The notes under the pieces were generated by a model that worked only from the letters and a program-made list of their open reading frames with translations, had not been told where the DNA came from and ran no database searches. From NCBI RefSeq assembly GCF_015207525.1, contig NZ_JADEWR010000002.1:12501-76500 (forward strand): DNA of 64,000 bases, given 5' to 3'. Of the stretch, positions 18,317-26,971 are shown piece by piece (the first letter of the stretch is position 1; each line of letters opens with the position of its first letter). Source of the stretch: Nodosilinea sp. LEGE 06152 (GTDB lineage: Bacteria > Cyanobacteriota > Cyanobacteriia > Phormidesmidales > Phormidesmidaceae). The position numbers and the translations under genes were made by a program.

Positions 18317-18634
18317 ATGATTTCGGTTTTGCCCCAAGCGGTTTCCTCAGCGCCTGCCATTGCCCCTGAAAAGACCCGCCAAACTACGCGCAAGCCGTAC
18401 CCCAACTACAAGATCATCGTCCTCAACGACGATTTCAATACCTTTGAGCATGTGGCGGCCTGTTTGATGAAGTACATTCCGGGCATGGGCAGCGATCGCG
18501 CCTGGGAGCTCACCAACCAGGTGCACCACGATGGCCAGGCAGTTGTCTGGGTTGGGCCACTGGAGCAGGCCGAGCTGTACCACACCCAACTTACTCGGGC
18601 TGGCTTGACGATGGCACCCCTCGAGAAAGCATAA
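18317..18634 (+). CDS. clpS: ATP-dependent Clp protease adaptor ClpS
   Basis: N-degron adaptor that delivers substrates to ClpAP/ClpCP. 105 residues: an unstructured N-terminal arm (about 1-25), then the core YPNYKIIVLNDDFNTFEHV with the ligand-pocket NDDFNTF, and a shortened C-terminal strand. Cyanobacteria often have two paralogues (ClpS1, ClpS2); which one this is cannot be settled here. It is followed at 40 bp by the DUF2103 gene. Confidence 0.93.
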   Translation: MISVLPQAVSSAPAIAPEKTRQTTRKPYPNYKIIVLNDDFNTFEHVAACLMKYIPGMGSDRAWELTNQVHHDGQAVVWVGPLEQAELYHTQLTRAGLTMAPLEKA

Positions 18635-18673
18635 TCAAAGTAATGTCTTCTTAAATCTTTCTTAAATCCTCAC

Positions 18674-18973
18674 ATGACACAAGCTTCGGACGGTCGCCTA
18701 GTCTGGAACCACTCCACCCATCTGCCCGGGCTGATTCCCATCCTCGAACGCCTCTTAGAACAGACCGGCATTGGCACCGTTACCCCAGGGGTGATTGCAA
18801 ACGTAAGAGCCCACTCGCCCGAGCTGCGCGTCAAGGTATCAGTTCCCATTCGCGGTGGCTTCAAGCTGATTGCCCGCAAGGGTAAAACCGTTCAAGAAGT
18901 GTTTGTGCTCACCGATCTCGACAAGCTCACCCTGGAGAGCGCGATCGCCAAAGCCGTAGAGGCCGCCGGGTGA
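18674..18973 (+). CDS. DUF2103 family protein
   Basis: 99-residue protein of the DUF2103 family, annotated generally as predicted metal-binding, function unknown. Typical are LVWNHSTHLPGLIPILERL at residues 9-27 and the basic IRGGFKLIARKGKTVQEVF. Its stop overlaps the GTG start of trm1 (GTGA overlap), implying translational coupling; with clpS upstream it forms a compact three-gene unit. Confidence 0.85.
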   Translation: MTQASDGRLVWNHSTHLPGLIPILERLLEQTGIGTVTPGVIANVRAHSPELRVKVSVPIRGGFKLIARKGKTVQEVFVLTDLDKLTLESAIAKAVEAAG

Positions 18974-20091
18974 CCGTGGGGCTAGCCCAGGATTTAGTTC
19001 GTGAAGGCAAGGTCACCTTCAATGTAGGGTCGGCCTTTTATCGCCCCCAAAGCGCGATCGCCCGCGACTTGGCCATTTTGGCCGCCGCTGTCTATCGCCA
19101 GCGCCACGGTCAGCTGCGGGTGCTCGACGCTATGACCGGCTGCGGCGTGCGGCCCCTGCGCTACGGGCTAGAGGCGGGAGCCGACTGGGTCTGGGCTAAC
19201 GAAGGTAACCCCGACCTGGGTGATCTTTTGACTCAAAACCTCGCCGCCCTGCCCGCCGACGCCTGCCGCCTTACCCATCACGATGCCAACCAGGTCTTTT
19301 TTACCTGCTATCAGCAGCGCGACTTTTACGATCTGGTCGATATTGACAACTTTGGCAGCCCCGCCCCCTACGTCAGCACTGGGCTGTGGGCCACGCGCCT
19401 GGGCGGAATGCTCTACCTGACCAGCACCGATGGGCGTGCTACCAGCGGTCACGACCCAGAACGCAGTTTGCGCACCTACGGAGCCTGCGCGCGATCGCAC
19501 CCCGCCGTCCACGAACAGGGTCTACGGCTCATGCTCGGCCACGTTGCCCAGACCGCAGCGGCCCGAAGCTTGGGTATTGAACCGGTGTTTTCGCTATTTA
19601 CAGGCCAGGTGCACCGGGTGATGGTGCGGTTGGTGAACAAGCCGACGCTGAGCGATGCAACCTACGGCTTCTTGGCCTACTGCCACCGCTGCGGCCATTT
19701 TCAAATGGTGGATTGGCGACACCTGGGCCGGGTGCCCTGCCCCTGTGGAACTGCAGATACTGCTGTGGTGAGCGGGCCGATGTGGCTGGGATCACTGCAC
19801 GATGGGCCTACGCTGGCGCAGATGCAGGAGTTAGCAGAGGGGTGGGGCTGGCGATCGCAGGCCAGGCTGCTGGCGATCATGACTCAGGAAAATGACCTGC
19901 CGCCCTACTACTATCCCCTCGGCGAAATTGGGCGGCGGGGGCAGATGGATATTCCCAATCGGGATCAGCTGATCGCAGCTCTGCAAGTCCAGGGCTACCG
20001 AGCCGCAATTCCGTCAATGGACTGGCAGGGGGTAAAGACCGATGCGGCCTTTAGAGATTGCGTGGCGATCGCTCGATCGATTCAGTTCTAG
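18970..20091 (+). CDS. trm1: tRNA (guanine26-N2/N2)-dimethyltransferase, Trm1 family
   Basis: S-adenosylmethionine enzyme that dimethylates G26 (and in some organisms G27) of tRNA. 373 residues, GTG start. The N-terminal FNVGSAFYRPQSAIARDLAI and the SAM site LDAMTGCGVRPLRYGLEAGA are Trm1 hallmarks. The catalytic motif is DIDNFGSPAPYV. A C-terminal zinc site is seen at Cys238, Cys241, Cys257 and Cys259. The family is mainly archaeal and eukaryotic, with bacterial examples in Aquifex and cyanobacteria, so ancient transfer is likely. Confidence 0.93.
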   Translation: MTVGLAQDLVREGKVTFNVGSAFYRPQSAIARDLAILAAAVYRQRHGQLRVLDAMTGCGVRPLRYGLEAGADWVWANEGNPDLGDLLTQNLAALPADACRLTHHDANQVFFTCYQQRDFYDLVDIDNFGSPAPYVSTGLWATRLGGMLYLTSTDGRATSGHDPERSLRTYGACARSHPAVHEQGLRLMLGHVAQTAAARSLGIEPVFSLFTGQVHRVMVRLVNKPTLSDATYGFLAYCHRCGHFQMVDWRHLGRVPCPCGTADTAVVSGPMWLGSLHDGPTLAQMQELAEGWGWRSQARLLAIMTQENDLPPYYYPLGEIGRRGQMDIPNRDQLIAALQVQGYRAAIPSMDWQGVKTDAAFRDCVAIARSIQF

Positions 20092-20271
20092 GGGCATCAG
20101 CTGAATCTTGGTTTGCCTGGTGGGATAGGCGTCTTGCCTGGCTTGAATGGACAGCCGAGACAGCTATCCCACAGGAGTAGAAGCATTACTCAGTTTCCAT
20201 TCCTGCAACCGGGCCGCCCTACCCCATTCCCCCGTGACAAGGTAGGTGCAGCGTTAATTAATACCTCTGTT

Positions 20272-21543
20272 ATGGAACACCGATGGATGGGGTGGGCCGC
20301 GCTTTCTGGCGGGTTAGCCGCCCTAACCCTGGGCTGGGCTCAGCTCCAGGCTCAGCCCCCTGCCCCCGCTGCCCCTCCCGCCAACCATTTAGCTCAAGAG
20401 CCTCCTGTAGCCCCCACCGTGAATCAAGACCTAACCCAGGCCCATATCGATTTTGGCTTTGCCCTGTTTGACCAGCTGCGTCAGGAAACCCCCAACGACA
20501 ACGTGCTGGTATCGCCTACCAGCGTAGCCCTGGCCCTGGCAATGGCCTATAACGGCGCGAGCGGCGAAACCCAGGCAGCGATCGCCAACACGCTCAAGAT
20601 TCAGGGTTTAGACATCGACCAAATCAACGCAGGCAACCAGGCCCTAACCCAGTATTTAACCCAGCTCGACCCTGAGGTAGCGCTTGAAATCGCCAATTCT
20701 CTCTGGGTCAATCAGGAGCTACCAGTGCGAGCCGACTACATTGAGCGGATGCAGGCCACCTACAGTGCGGAGGTGGCCGCTCTCGACTTCAGCCAGCCTA
20801 GCGCCGCCGATCGCATTAACAACTGGGTCAAAGCCCAAACCCGCGATCGCATTCCCACCATCGTTGACCAGCTGAGCGCCGATCAGCTGCTGGTGCTGGT
20901 CAATGCCATCTACTTCAAAGGAGCCTGGAGCGAAGCCTTTGACCCCGCCCAAACCCGCGATCGCCCCTTCACCCTGACCAACGGCGAGACCATTCGGCAT
21001 CCCTTGATGGCCCAAAACGGCGACTATCGGTATCTAGAAACCGACCAGTTTCAAGCGGTCAGTCTGCCCTACGGAAACGCCTCGCTTAGTCTGGAGGTAA
21101 TTTTGCCCGCCCCCGACACCGACCTGGCCGAGTTTTCTACCCAGCTCACCGCCGAAAATTGGCAGAGCTGGATGAGCCAGATGCGATCGCGCCCCGGCGA
21201 AATTCAGCTGCCCAAATTTCAGTTTGAATACGAAGCCGATCTGATCCCAGCCCTAGAAACCCTAGGCATGGGCATCGCCTTCGAACTCGGCCAGGCCAAC
21301 TTTTCGAACCTGACCGAGCTAGAAGCTTTTATTAACCAGGTGCGCCACAAAACCTTTATTGAAGTCAACGAAGAGGGCACCGAAGCCACCGCCAGCACCG
21401 CGATCGGCATCATGCCCACCTCCGCTGCTCTACCGCCCGATCCCCCCTTTGAAATGGTGGTCGAACGGCCTTTCATAGCAGCCATCCGCGATCGCAACAC
21501 GGGCACGCTGCTGTTTATTGGAGCGATCGTCGATCCGCGTTAG
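20272..21543 (+). CDS. Secreted serpin (serine protease inhibitor)
   Basis: Serpin of about 423 residues. An N-terminal hydrophobic segment (WMGWAALSGGLAALTLGWAQL) suggests export or a lipid anchor, followed by a Pro/Ala linker. The serpin fold starts at LTQAHIDFGFALFDQLRQE. The breach and shutter motifs (NDNVLVSPTSVALALAMAYNGA, LVLVNAIYFKGAW) are intact. The reactive loop hinge EEGTEATASTA follows the inhibitory consensus with small residues, and alignment to antitrypsin places P1-P1' at Thr-Ser in IMPTSA. An ATG at 20272 is chosen; the open frame extends to 20113. Target protease unknown. A repeat array follows the stop. Confidence 0.92.
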   Translation: MEHRWMGWAALSGGLAALTLGWAQLQAQPPAPAAPPANHLAQEPPVAPTVNQDLTQAHIDFGFALFDQLRQETPNDNVLVSPTSVALALAMAYNGASGETQAAIANTLKIQGLDIDQINAGNQALTQYLTQLDPEVALEIANSLWVNQELPVRADYIERMQATYSAEVAALDFSQPSAADRINNWVKAQTRDRIPTIVDQLSADQLLVLVNAIYFKGAWSEAFDPAQTRDRPFTLTNGETIRHPLMAQNGDYRYLETDQFQAVSLPYGNASLSLEVILPAPDTDLAEFSTQLTAENWQSWMSQMRSRPGEIQLPKFQFEYEADLIPALETLGMGIAFELGQANFSNLTELEAFINQVRHKTFIEVNEEGTEATASTAIGIMPTSAALPPDPPFEMVVERPFIAAIRDRNTGTLLFIGAIVDPR

Positions 21544-21544
21544 G

Positions 21545-21600
21545 GGGTGGATGGGTAGGCGGGTAGGCGGGTAGGCGGGTAGATGGGTAAGCGGGTGGAT
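21545..21600 (+). repeat. Seven-unit G-rich octamer array
   Basis: Tandem octamers: GGGTGGAT, three exact GGGTAGGC, GGGTAGAT, GGGTAAGC, GGGTGGAT. Each begins with GGG at exactly 8-nt spacing, a geometry able to form a G-quadruplex with 5-nt loops. It begins 2 bp after the serpin stop codon. Confidence 0.92.
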
Positions 21601-21609
21601 GAGGCAAAA

Positions 21610-21623
21610 GAGATCCTGATCTC
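21610..21623. repeat. Palindrome at the centre of opposed octamer arrays
   Basis: GAGATC-CT-GATCTC, a small hairpin midway between the G-rich array and the C-rich array; it could nucleate a long imperfect cruciform and act as a bidirectional terminator. Confidence 0.6.
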
Positions 21624-21624
21624 C

Positions 21625-21704
21625 CATCCACGCATCCACGCATCCACACATCCACTCTCCCACCCGCCTACTCTCCTACTCTCCCACTCTCCCACCCTCC
21701 TACT
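21625..21704 (+). repeat. Ten-unit C-rich octamer array
   Basis: Ten tandem octamers of CATCCACG and CTCC(T/C)ACT types in strict 8-nt register. It is roughly the reverse complement of the G-rich array. It runs into the stop codon (21700-21702) of the convergent gene. Confidence 0.9.
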
Positions 21705-23016
21705 CCCCCCTCCCCCGCTGCTCTAGCAACCGCTGCCACTCGGCGTTAATCTTGTCCCTCTGGGCCACTTCCTGATCGGTCAGATCACTCTCGGTGGTGT
21801 AGGCCAGGTTATCGGTACCCAGCACCGTCTGACCGGTGAGGGTTTCAGCAAAGGCGAGCTTTTCGCGCTGATCGGCGGTAGGCTGGTTGAGTTCTGCGGC
21901 CCGCTGCTCGCGCTCGGCATTGCGAGCCTCAATGCGCCGGTTTTGCCACTGCACCCAGAAGTAGCGCACTAGGGGAATGCCCAGGAAGGCTGCGCCATAG
22001 CCCAGCAGCACCCAGTAGAGCGAGTTTGCCAGGGCCACAACGCCACCCAGTTGATACACCAGAGCCTGATCTCGCAGCATGCTGCCCAGCACCAGTGCCC
22101 CAATTAGGTTGGCCCCGCCCAGGCCGACTGCGGCCATAATTTGACCCGAGCTAGCCTGGCTAAATCGGCGGGGAATTTCACGTAAAAATTGGGGTGGCCG
22201 CAGGCGGCGACGCTCGTTGGCGGTCACCTGCAACTCTGGGAACTGATAGGCAATACCGCCCTGGGGGCTAACCTGGGGTACCCCATTAAAGCGGCTCAGC
22301 ACCGGCACCATAAAGTCTTCGAGATCGCGATCCCAGCCTTTGCCCAGATCATCTAGGAAAGGAACGATTTGCTCGGCGACCACGGCCCCACCATTGGCTT
22401 GAATTACCTGAGCAATGCTCTGCCAGCGGCGATCGTCGAGGTCGGCATTGGGGTCGCCATCGCCAAATAAGAAGGAGAATATCGCCTCCAAAAAGTTCAT
22501 CTCCTCTTGAGTGCGAGGCTGGCGATGACGGCGAGCACTGGGAGGTTCAAAGCTGCGAAACATTCTGGGGCCAAACCATATCCGGGGCAGAAATATCATG
22601 CCGCCGCCGCCACGGTTGCGGTTGTCGTTTTGCTGGCCTGCACTACTGGCTGCGATCGCCAGCAGGGTAATCGCCACCACAATCAGCACCAGCGACAAAA
22701 TCAGCAGAATGCCAAAGGAAATGCGGATCAGGTAAAACAAGACCCGCCACACTTTCTCCCAGGCTGCCTGCCACCGCAGCCGCCAGGATTTGCTCCACAA
22801 AATTGCCTGAATATTTTTGGGGAAGACGTAGGCGATCTCGCCCGACTCGGCCACCTGGAGGTGAGCCTGCACCTCAGAGGCCAGGGCTAAAACCCCCTGC
22901 TGTGCCTCCATCAGGGGCATACCGGCTTCAGCGGCCACATCCCCCACGGTCACTCGATAGCCCAAACGTTCTACCGCTTGGGTAATTGTCTTTGTCTGCG
23001 CCACTACTTGCGCCAT
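21700..23016 (-). CDS. Membrane protein with a duplicated winged-helix-like module, unknown function
   Basis: About 438 residues. I do not recognise a named family, although it looks like a conserved cyanobacterial protein. It has an internal duplication: residues ~8-65 (ERLGYRVTVGDVAAEAGMPL ... IAYVFP) and ~205-270 (VIQANGGAVVAEQIVPFL ... IAYQFPEL) share the same helix-helix-strand pattern, resembling winged-helix units. A hydrophobic segment (about 92-120) follows the first copy, then an Arg/Asn/Gly-rich linker, and two more membrane segments (about 300-350). The C-terminus is a charged helix. Start: ATG at 23016; a TTG two codons upstream is possible. Confidence 0.75.
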   Translation of the reverse strand: MAQVVAQTKTITQAVERLGYRVTVGDVAAEAGMPLMEAQQGVLALASEVQAHLQVAESGEIAYVFPKNIQAILWSKSWRLRWQAAWEKVWRVLFYLIRISFGILLILSLVLIVVAITLLAIAASSAGQQNDNRNRGGGGMIFLPRIWFGPRMFRSFEPPSARRHRQPRTQEEMNFLEAIFSFLFGDGDPNADLDDRRWQSIAQVIQANGGAVVAEQIVPFLDDLGKGWDRDLEDFMVPVLSRFNGVPQVSPQGGIAYQFPELQVTANERRRLRPPQFLREIPRRFSQASSGQIMAAVGLGGANLIGALVLGSMLRDQALVYQLGGVVALANSLYWVLLGYGAAFLGIPLVRYFWVQWQNRRIEARNAEREQRAAELNQPTADQREKLAFAETLTGQTVLGTDNLAYTTESDLTDQEVAQRDKINAEWQRLLEQRGRGE

Positions 23017-23151
23017 AAGCAAACGAACCCCCTGGGTTCTAACGACCGCACAACCACCCGTTGCATCTACAACCAGTATAGAAAGCGCGACCCTGAATCA
23101 CAGGGGGCAGTTAACCGTACTAAGGTAAAGTAGGGAGTAGTGCCATGGCAC

Positions 23152-23592
23152 CTACACCTGGCCCTTCCCTAACACCTGGTCACGGATGGCGGCAATGTCG
23201 CCCAGCAGCTCTTGCCGGTTGGAGGCTTTGAGCAGGTAGCGATAGAGGAACCAGCCGCTGTAGATCAGCCCGATCAGCTCGAAGGTGGGGGCCAGCAGCG
23301 GGAAGTCGTTAATGGCATCAAGCAGAGCCAGCACCAGCTTGACCGCAATAATGGCGGCAATAATCAAACCCACCGTCACAATGGGCCGACGGTAGCGCTT
23401 AAAAAACACAGATACATAGTCTGGCAGGTCGCCCAGTAGCCCAGACACCTTATCCCACACGATCTGAACCTGGCGGGTGGCCTCCTCCCCCAAGCTATCA
23501 GTGGTGGATTCTGACGTGTCTACGTCAATTACCGGATCGGGCACCGGCGTTACGGGCTCTGTAAATGCAGTATCCGATTGATAGTCATTCAT
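23152..23592 (-). CDS. CAAD-domain thylakoid membrane protein (CurT/CURT1-like)
   Basis: 146-residue protein with the CAAD domain, the fold of cyanobacterial CurT and plant CURT1 that bends thylakoid membranes. An acidic N-terminal arm (about 1-40) precedes an amphipathic helix region (IVWDKVSGLLGDLPDYVSVF), two membrane segments (about 70-92 and 101-121) and a C-terminal amphipathic helix (NRQELLGDIAAIRDQVLG). Role in membrane curvature is inferred from the family. The leader region contains a 9-bp inverted repeat. Confidence 0.85.
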   Translation of the reverse strand: MNDYQSDTAFTEPVTPVPDPVIDVDTSESTTDSLGEEATRQVQIVWDKVSGLLGDLPDYVSVFFKRYRRPIVTVGLIIAAIIAVKLVLALLDAINDFPLLAPTFELIGLIYSGWFLYRYLLKASNRQELLGDIAAIRDQVLGKGQV

Positions 23593-23633
23593 GACGGCTT
23601 ATCCCAGGGGCTTAGTTAAGGTCTATTAGCATA

Positions 23634-23695
23634 CCGAGCCCAGTTAAGGAAACGTAGCTTCCTATAGACATAACTCCACGTCTAAATGGGCTCGG
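23634..23695. repeat. Nested inverted repeat upstream of the CAAD gene
   Basis: CCGAGCCCA (23634-23642) pairs with TGGGCTCGG (23687-23695); inside, AGGAA and TTCCT form a second short stem. It starts 42 bp upstream of the CAAD start codon, in the leader or promoter. The rest of 23593-23828 shows nothing recognisable. Confidence 0.55.
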
Positions 23696-23828
23696 AGTCA
23701 AACTCGAGATAAGGATACACCCAATTCTCACTGAGCGTATTGAATTTTAGGAGTGTTATAGACCAAAATCGGACGATTTTCATTTTTTTTGCCCTGGTCA
23801 GGTGCACAGGCAATGCCCTTGGGACAGC

Positions 23829-24014
23829 CTATTCACCTGAGAACCCCTCTAGAGAATCTAAATACTTGTAAAGCTGTTTGCGATCGACTACAAAACCAGG
23901 ATCGAGCCTGTCGGGCTGGCCCTGTCGCCGAGATGGGGTTGACCACCGAATAAAACCGCCCTGGCGGCGATCGCCAGCCCGGCCAGAGCGATCGTTAGAA
24001 TGTTGTGGTGCCAT
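23829..24014 (-). CDS. Possible small basic protein
   Basis: Open frame of about 61 residues from ATG 24014 (MAPQHSNDRSGRAGDRRQGG) ending VVDRKQLYKYLDSLEGFSGE. The first half is basic and low complexity (Arg/Gln/Gly), the end is a plausible amphipathic helix. It is divergent from hflX, and its start region lies next to or overlaps the hflX start depending on which hflX codon is used. I do not recognise a family; the protein-like C-terminus is the reason for listing it. Confidence 0.35.
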   Translation of the reverse strand: MAPQHSNDRSGRAGDRRQGGFIRWSTPSRRQGQPDRLDPGFVVDRKQLYKYLDSLEGFSGE

Positions 24015-24016
24015 GG

Positions 24017-25774
24017 ATGTCGTTGACGCTCTCACTTCGGCCCCATTACTATGGCATATCCCATCGATCCCAGGGGGGGACTAGCCCTATCGAAACGGTT
24101 TACGGAAATCTAAAGGGTCTCAAACCCAGCCAGCTCAAGCAGCTGCAGCGTCTTTACCACCAGAGGCTGCCGGGCGATTGCGTGGTCACCCCCGAGTTTG
24201 CCCAGCGCCTTGCAGCGGTCAGCACCGACATCGACAGCCCCCTGTGCGCCTACATCAATCGGCGCGGCCAGGTAATTCGAGTCGGAGTGGGCACGCTTAG
24301 GCAAACCCAAATTCCGCCCTCAGAGCTGCCGCGCTACGGGGCCGAGCGCCTCAGCGGCATTCGCTGCGTGGCCACTCAGTTTGAGCTCGACCCACCCAGC
24401 GATGCGATTCTCACGGCCATGGCCCTGCAGCGGCTCGACGTGCTGGCGGTGCTGGCGCTGACGGGCACCGGCTTTACCCGCCGCGGCGGCGGCGCGACCG
24501 GCTACATTCAAAGTGCTTACCTGGCCCACCTGGTGCCGCACCCCGAGCAGCGCTGGCTGGTGTCTGAGCCCATTGATCTAGACGCTCTGGCCCAGCAGGA
24601 CTTTCTTGCCCTGGCCGAAGGGCTAGAGGCTGAGTTTAGCCGCGCCTTTACCGCCCTACAGGTCGAAGACACACGCGATCGCGTGCTGGTTGTAGGCCTC
24701 TTCACCCAAGACCAGAGCGACGACCACTTTCACACCCGCCTCGAGGAGCTAGAGCGCCTGGTCGACAGCGCTGGCGGTGAAGTGCTAGAAACCCTCTACC
24801 AAAAGCGCCCCCGCCCCCATCCCCAGACCGTACTGGGAGCTGGTAAGGTGCAGGAAGTCGCCCTGGCCGCCCAAACCGTAGGGGCCAACCTGATCGTGTT
24901 CGATCGCGATCTGTCGCCCATGCAGGTGCGCAACCTGGAAGACATGGTGGGCCTGCGCGTCGTCGATCGCACCGAACTCATTCTCGATATCTTTGCCCAG
25001 CGAGCCAAGAGCGGGGCCGGTAAGCTGCAGGTAGAGCTAGCCCAGCTAGAGTACCAAATGCCCCGGCTCAAAGGACGCGGCCAGGCCATGTCGCGACTGG
25101 GGGGCGGCATTGGCACCCGTGGTCCCGGTGAAACCAAGCTAGAGACCGAGCGCCGAGCCATTCAGCGACGAATCAACAAACTACAGCAGGAAGTCAACCA
25201 GCTCCAGGCCCATCGCGCCCGCCTGCGCCACCGCCGCCAGGACGACAACCTGCCCTCGATCGCCGTGGTGGGCTACACCAACGCGGGCAAGTCAACCCTG
25301 GTTAACACCCTGACCAACTCTGAGGTCTACGCCGCCGACCAGCTGTTTGCCACCCTCGATCCCACCACCCGTCGCCTGGCCATTACCGACCCCGATACAA
25401 ATGAAACCACCCAGCTAGTCGTCACCGACACCGTGGGCTTTATCGAAGAGCTGCCCGCCTCGCTGATGGATGCCTTTCGCGCCACCCTCGAAGAAGTGAC
25501 CGAGGCCGATGCCCTGCTCCACGTGGTCGATGTGTCGCACCCGGCCTGGCAAGACCAGATCCACTGGGTGATGCGCATTCTCAAAGAAATGCCAATTGTG
25601 CCGGGGCCAATGCTGCTGGTGTTTAACAAGGCCGACCGGGTTAGCAGCGAAACCCTGGCGATCGCCCAGGACGAGTACCCCAACGCCCTGTTTATCTCTG
25701 CCACCGAGCGCATGGGCCTAGAGACGCTGCGATCGCGATTGCTGCAGCTGATCGACTACGCCGTCACGGTTTAA
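24017..25774 (+). CDS. hflX: Ribosome-associated GTPase HflX
   Basis: GTPase that binds the 50S subunit and splits stalled ribosomes. The central HflX domain (HTRLEELERLVDSAGGEV, TVLGAGKVQE, AQLEYQMPRLKG) and the G domain (G1 GYTNAGKST, G3 DTVGF, G4 NKAD, G5 ISA) are intact. An extra N-terminal region of about 190 residues (YGNLKGLKPSQLKQLQRLYH onward) is typical of cyanobacterial homologues. The start is uncertain: the ATG at 24017 or the GTGs at 24005/24008 add an unusual ~25-residue leader, while a GGGGGGGA tract sits just before the conserved ETVYGNLKG with no standard start codon there. Confidence 0.93.
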   Translation: MSLTLSLRPHYYGISHRSQGGTSPIETVYGNLKGLKPSQLKQLQRLYHQRLPGDCVVTPEFAQRLAAVSTDIDSPLCAYINRRGQVIRVGVGTLRQTQIPPSELPRYGAERLSGIRCVATQFELDPPSDAILTAMALQRLDVLAVLALTGTGFTRRGGGATGYIQSAYLAHLVPHPEQRWLVSEPIDLDALAQQDFLALAEGLEAEFSRAFTALQVEDTRDRVLVVGLFTQDQSDDHFHTRLEELERLVDSAGGEVLETLYQKRPRPHPQTVLGAGKVQEVALAAQTVGANLIVFDRDLSPMQVRNLEDMVGLRVVDRTELILDIFAQRAKSGAGKLQVELAQLEYQMPRLKGRGQAMSRLGGGIGTRGPGETKLETERRAIQRRINKLQQEVNQLQAHRARLRHRRQDDNLPSIAVVGYTNAGKSTLVNTLTNSEVYAADQLFATLDPTTRRLAITDPDTNETTQLVVTDTVGFIEELPASLMDAFRATLEEVTEADALLHVVDVSHPAWQDQIHWVMRILKEMPIVPGPMLLVFNKADRVSSETLAIAQDEYPNALFISATERMGLETLRSRLLQLIDYAVTV

Positions 25775-25919
25775 ACTACTGGTCCCTTAAATCTAAACGA
25801 AGCGCTCACGGTAGACCAAAGTATTACCGTGGGCCAAGAAACAAATCCACTCTGGTAGAGCGTCTACAATGCCGGGAAATATCACCAGGTCAATTGCGAT
25901 CGCGGGAGAGAGTTAACGG

Positions 25920-26858
25920 GTGCCTGATCAACCCATCAAGCGCAACATGCGCCGCTACGAGCAAGACTGGTTTAAGCTGCTGTTTAGCGTGCGGGGGTCG
26001 GTGATCCCGGCGGTGATGCCCCGAGTACTGCTGTGCGCCGTCTTTTCGGTAGGCATCCTGCTGCTCTACAGTCGGGACTGGCCGGTGGCGTCACCGATCT
26101 TAGGGTCGCTGGTGCCCAGTCTGGTGCTGGGTCTGCTGCTAGTGTTCCGCACCAACACCTCCTACGAGCGGTTTTGGGAAGGTCGCAAGCTGTGGGGCAG
26201 CGTGGTGAATTTGACCCGCAACCTGGCCCGGCAGATGTGGGTGGCGATCGAAACGCCCCAGCCTGGAGACTACGAGGCCAAAATGGCAGTCGTGCGCCAG
26301 TTACCCGCCTTTGCGATCGCCATGAAGCTGCACCTGCGCGGCGAAGCCCCCGACGCCGAACTGGCCAGTCTGCTCACCGTCGACCAATTCGCCAAACTGC
26401 GGCAGATGAATAACCCGCCCCTGGAAATCGCCTTCTGGGTGGCCGACTACCTGCAAACCCAGCAGTGCCGGGGCACCCTCAACCCCTACCAGCTCACCTA
26501 CTGCCTAGAGACGCTAGATGACCTGGTGGATGCCCTGGGCGGCTGCGAGCGCATTCTCAAAACGCCTATGCCGGTGGCCTACAGCATTCACCTGAAGCAG
26601 CTGCTGATGCTGTACTGTCTGGCCCTGCCCTTTCAAATGGTGGATTCGGTGGGCTGGGGTACGCCCCTGCTGGTGGGGCTGATCAGCTTTGCGGTGTTTG
26701 GCATCGAGGAGATCGGCATTGAGATCGAAAACCCCTTCGGCCACGACGCCAATGACCTGCCGCTGGATGCGATCTGCCGCACCATGCAGCAAAATATTGA
26801 GGATTTGATTTCGCTGGTGCCGGGAGCAGGGCGATCGCCCACCAAGGCCGGTCTTTGA
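25920..26858 (+). CDS. Bestrophin-like anion channel (UPF0187)
   Basis: 312-residue membrane protein of the bestrophin family; plant relatives (VCCN1) carry chloride across thylakoid membranes. Seen: the N-terminal RYEQDWFKLLFSVRGSVIPA, membrane segments near 30-50 and 58-76, the family motif FRTNTSYERFWEGRKLWGSV, and a C-terminal membrane pair with PFQMVDSVGWGTPLL followed by FGIEEIGIEIENPFGHDAND, a bestrophin signature. GTG start at 25920. Location (thylakoid or plasma membrane) and ion preference are inferences. No operon partner. Confidence 0.92.
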   Translation: MPDQPIKRNMRRYEQDWFKLLFSVRGSVIPAVMPRVLLCAVFSVGILLLYSRDWPVASPILGSLVPSLVLGLLLVFRTNTSYERFWEGRKLWGSVVNLTRNLARQMWVAIETPQPGDYEAKMAVVRQLPAFAIAMKLHLRGEAPDAELASLLTVDQFAKLRQMNNPPLEIAFWVADYLQTQQCRGTLNPYQLTYCLETLDDLVDALGGCERILKTPMPVAYSIHLKQLLMLYCLALPFQMVDSVGWGTPLLVGLISFAVFGIEEIGIEIENPFGHDANDLPLDAICRTMQQNIEDLISLVPGAGRSPTKAGL

Positions 26859-26971
26859 CCATCGCGTAGCATCCCCTTTGGGGAATCGTCTCAAGCCTAG
26901 CTACTGGAGACTCGGTAAAGCGATCGCAAGCACTGTAAACCTAGGGTTGTACTAAGCTAAACCCGAAGAGG

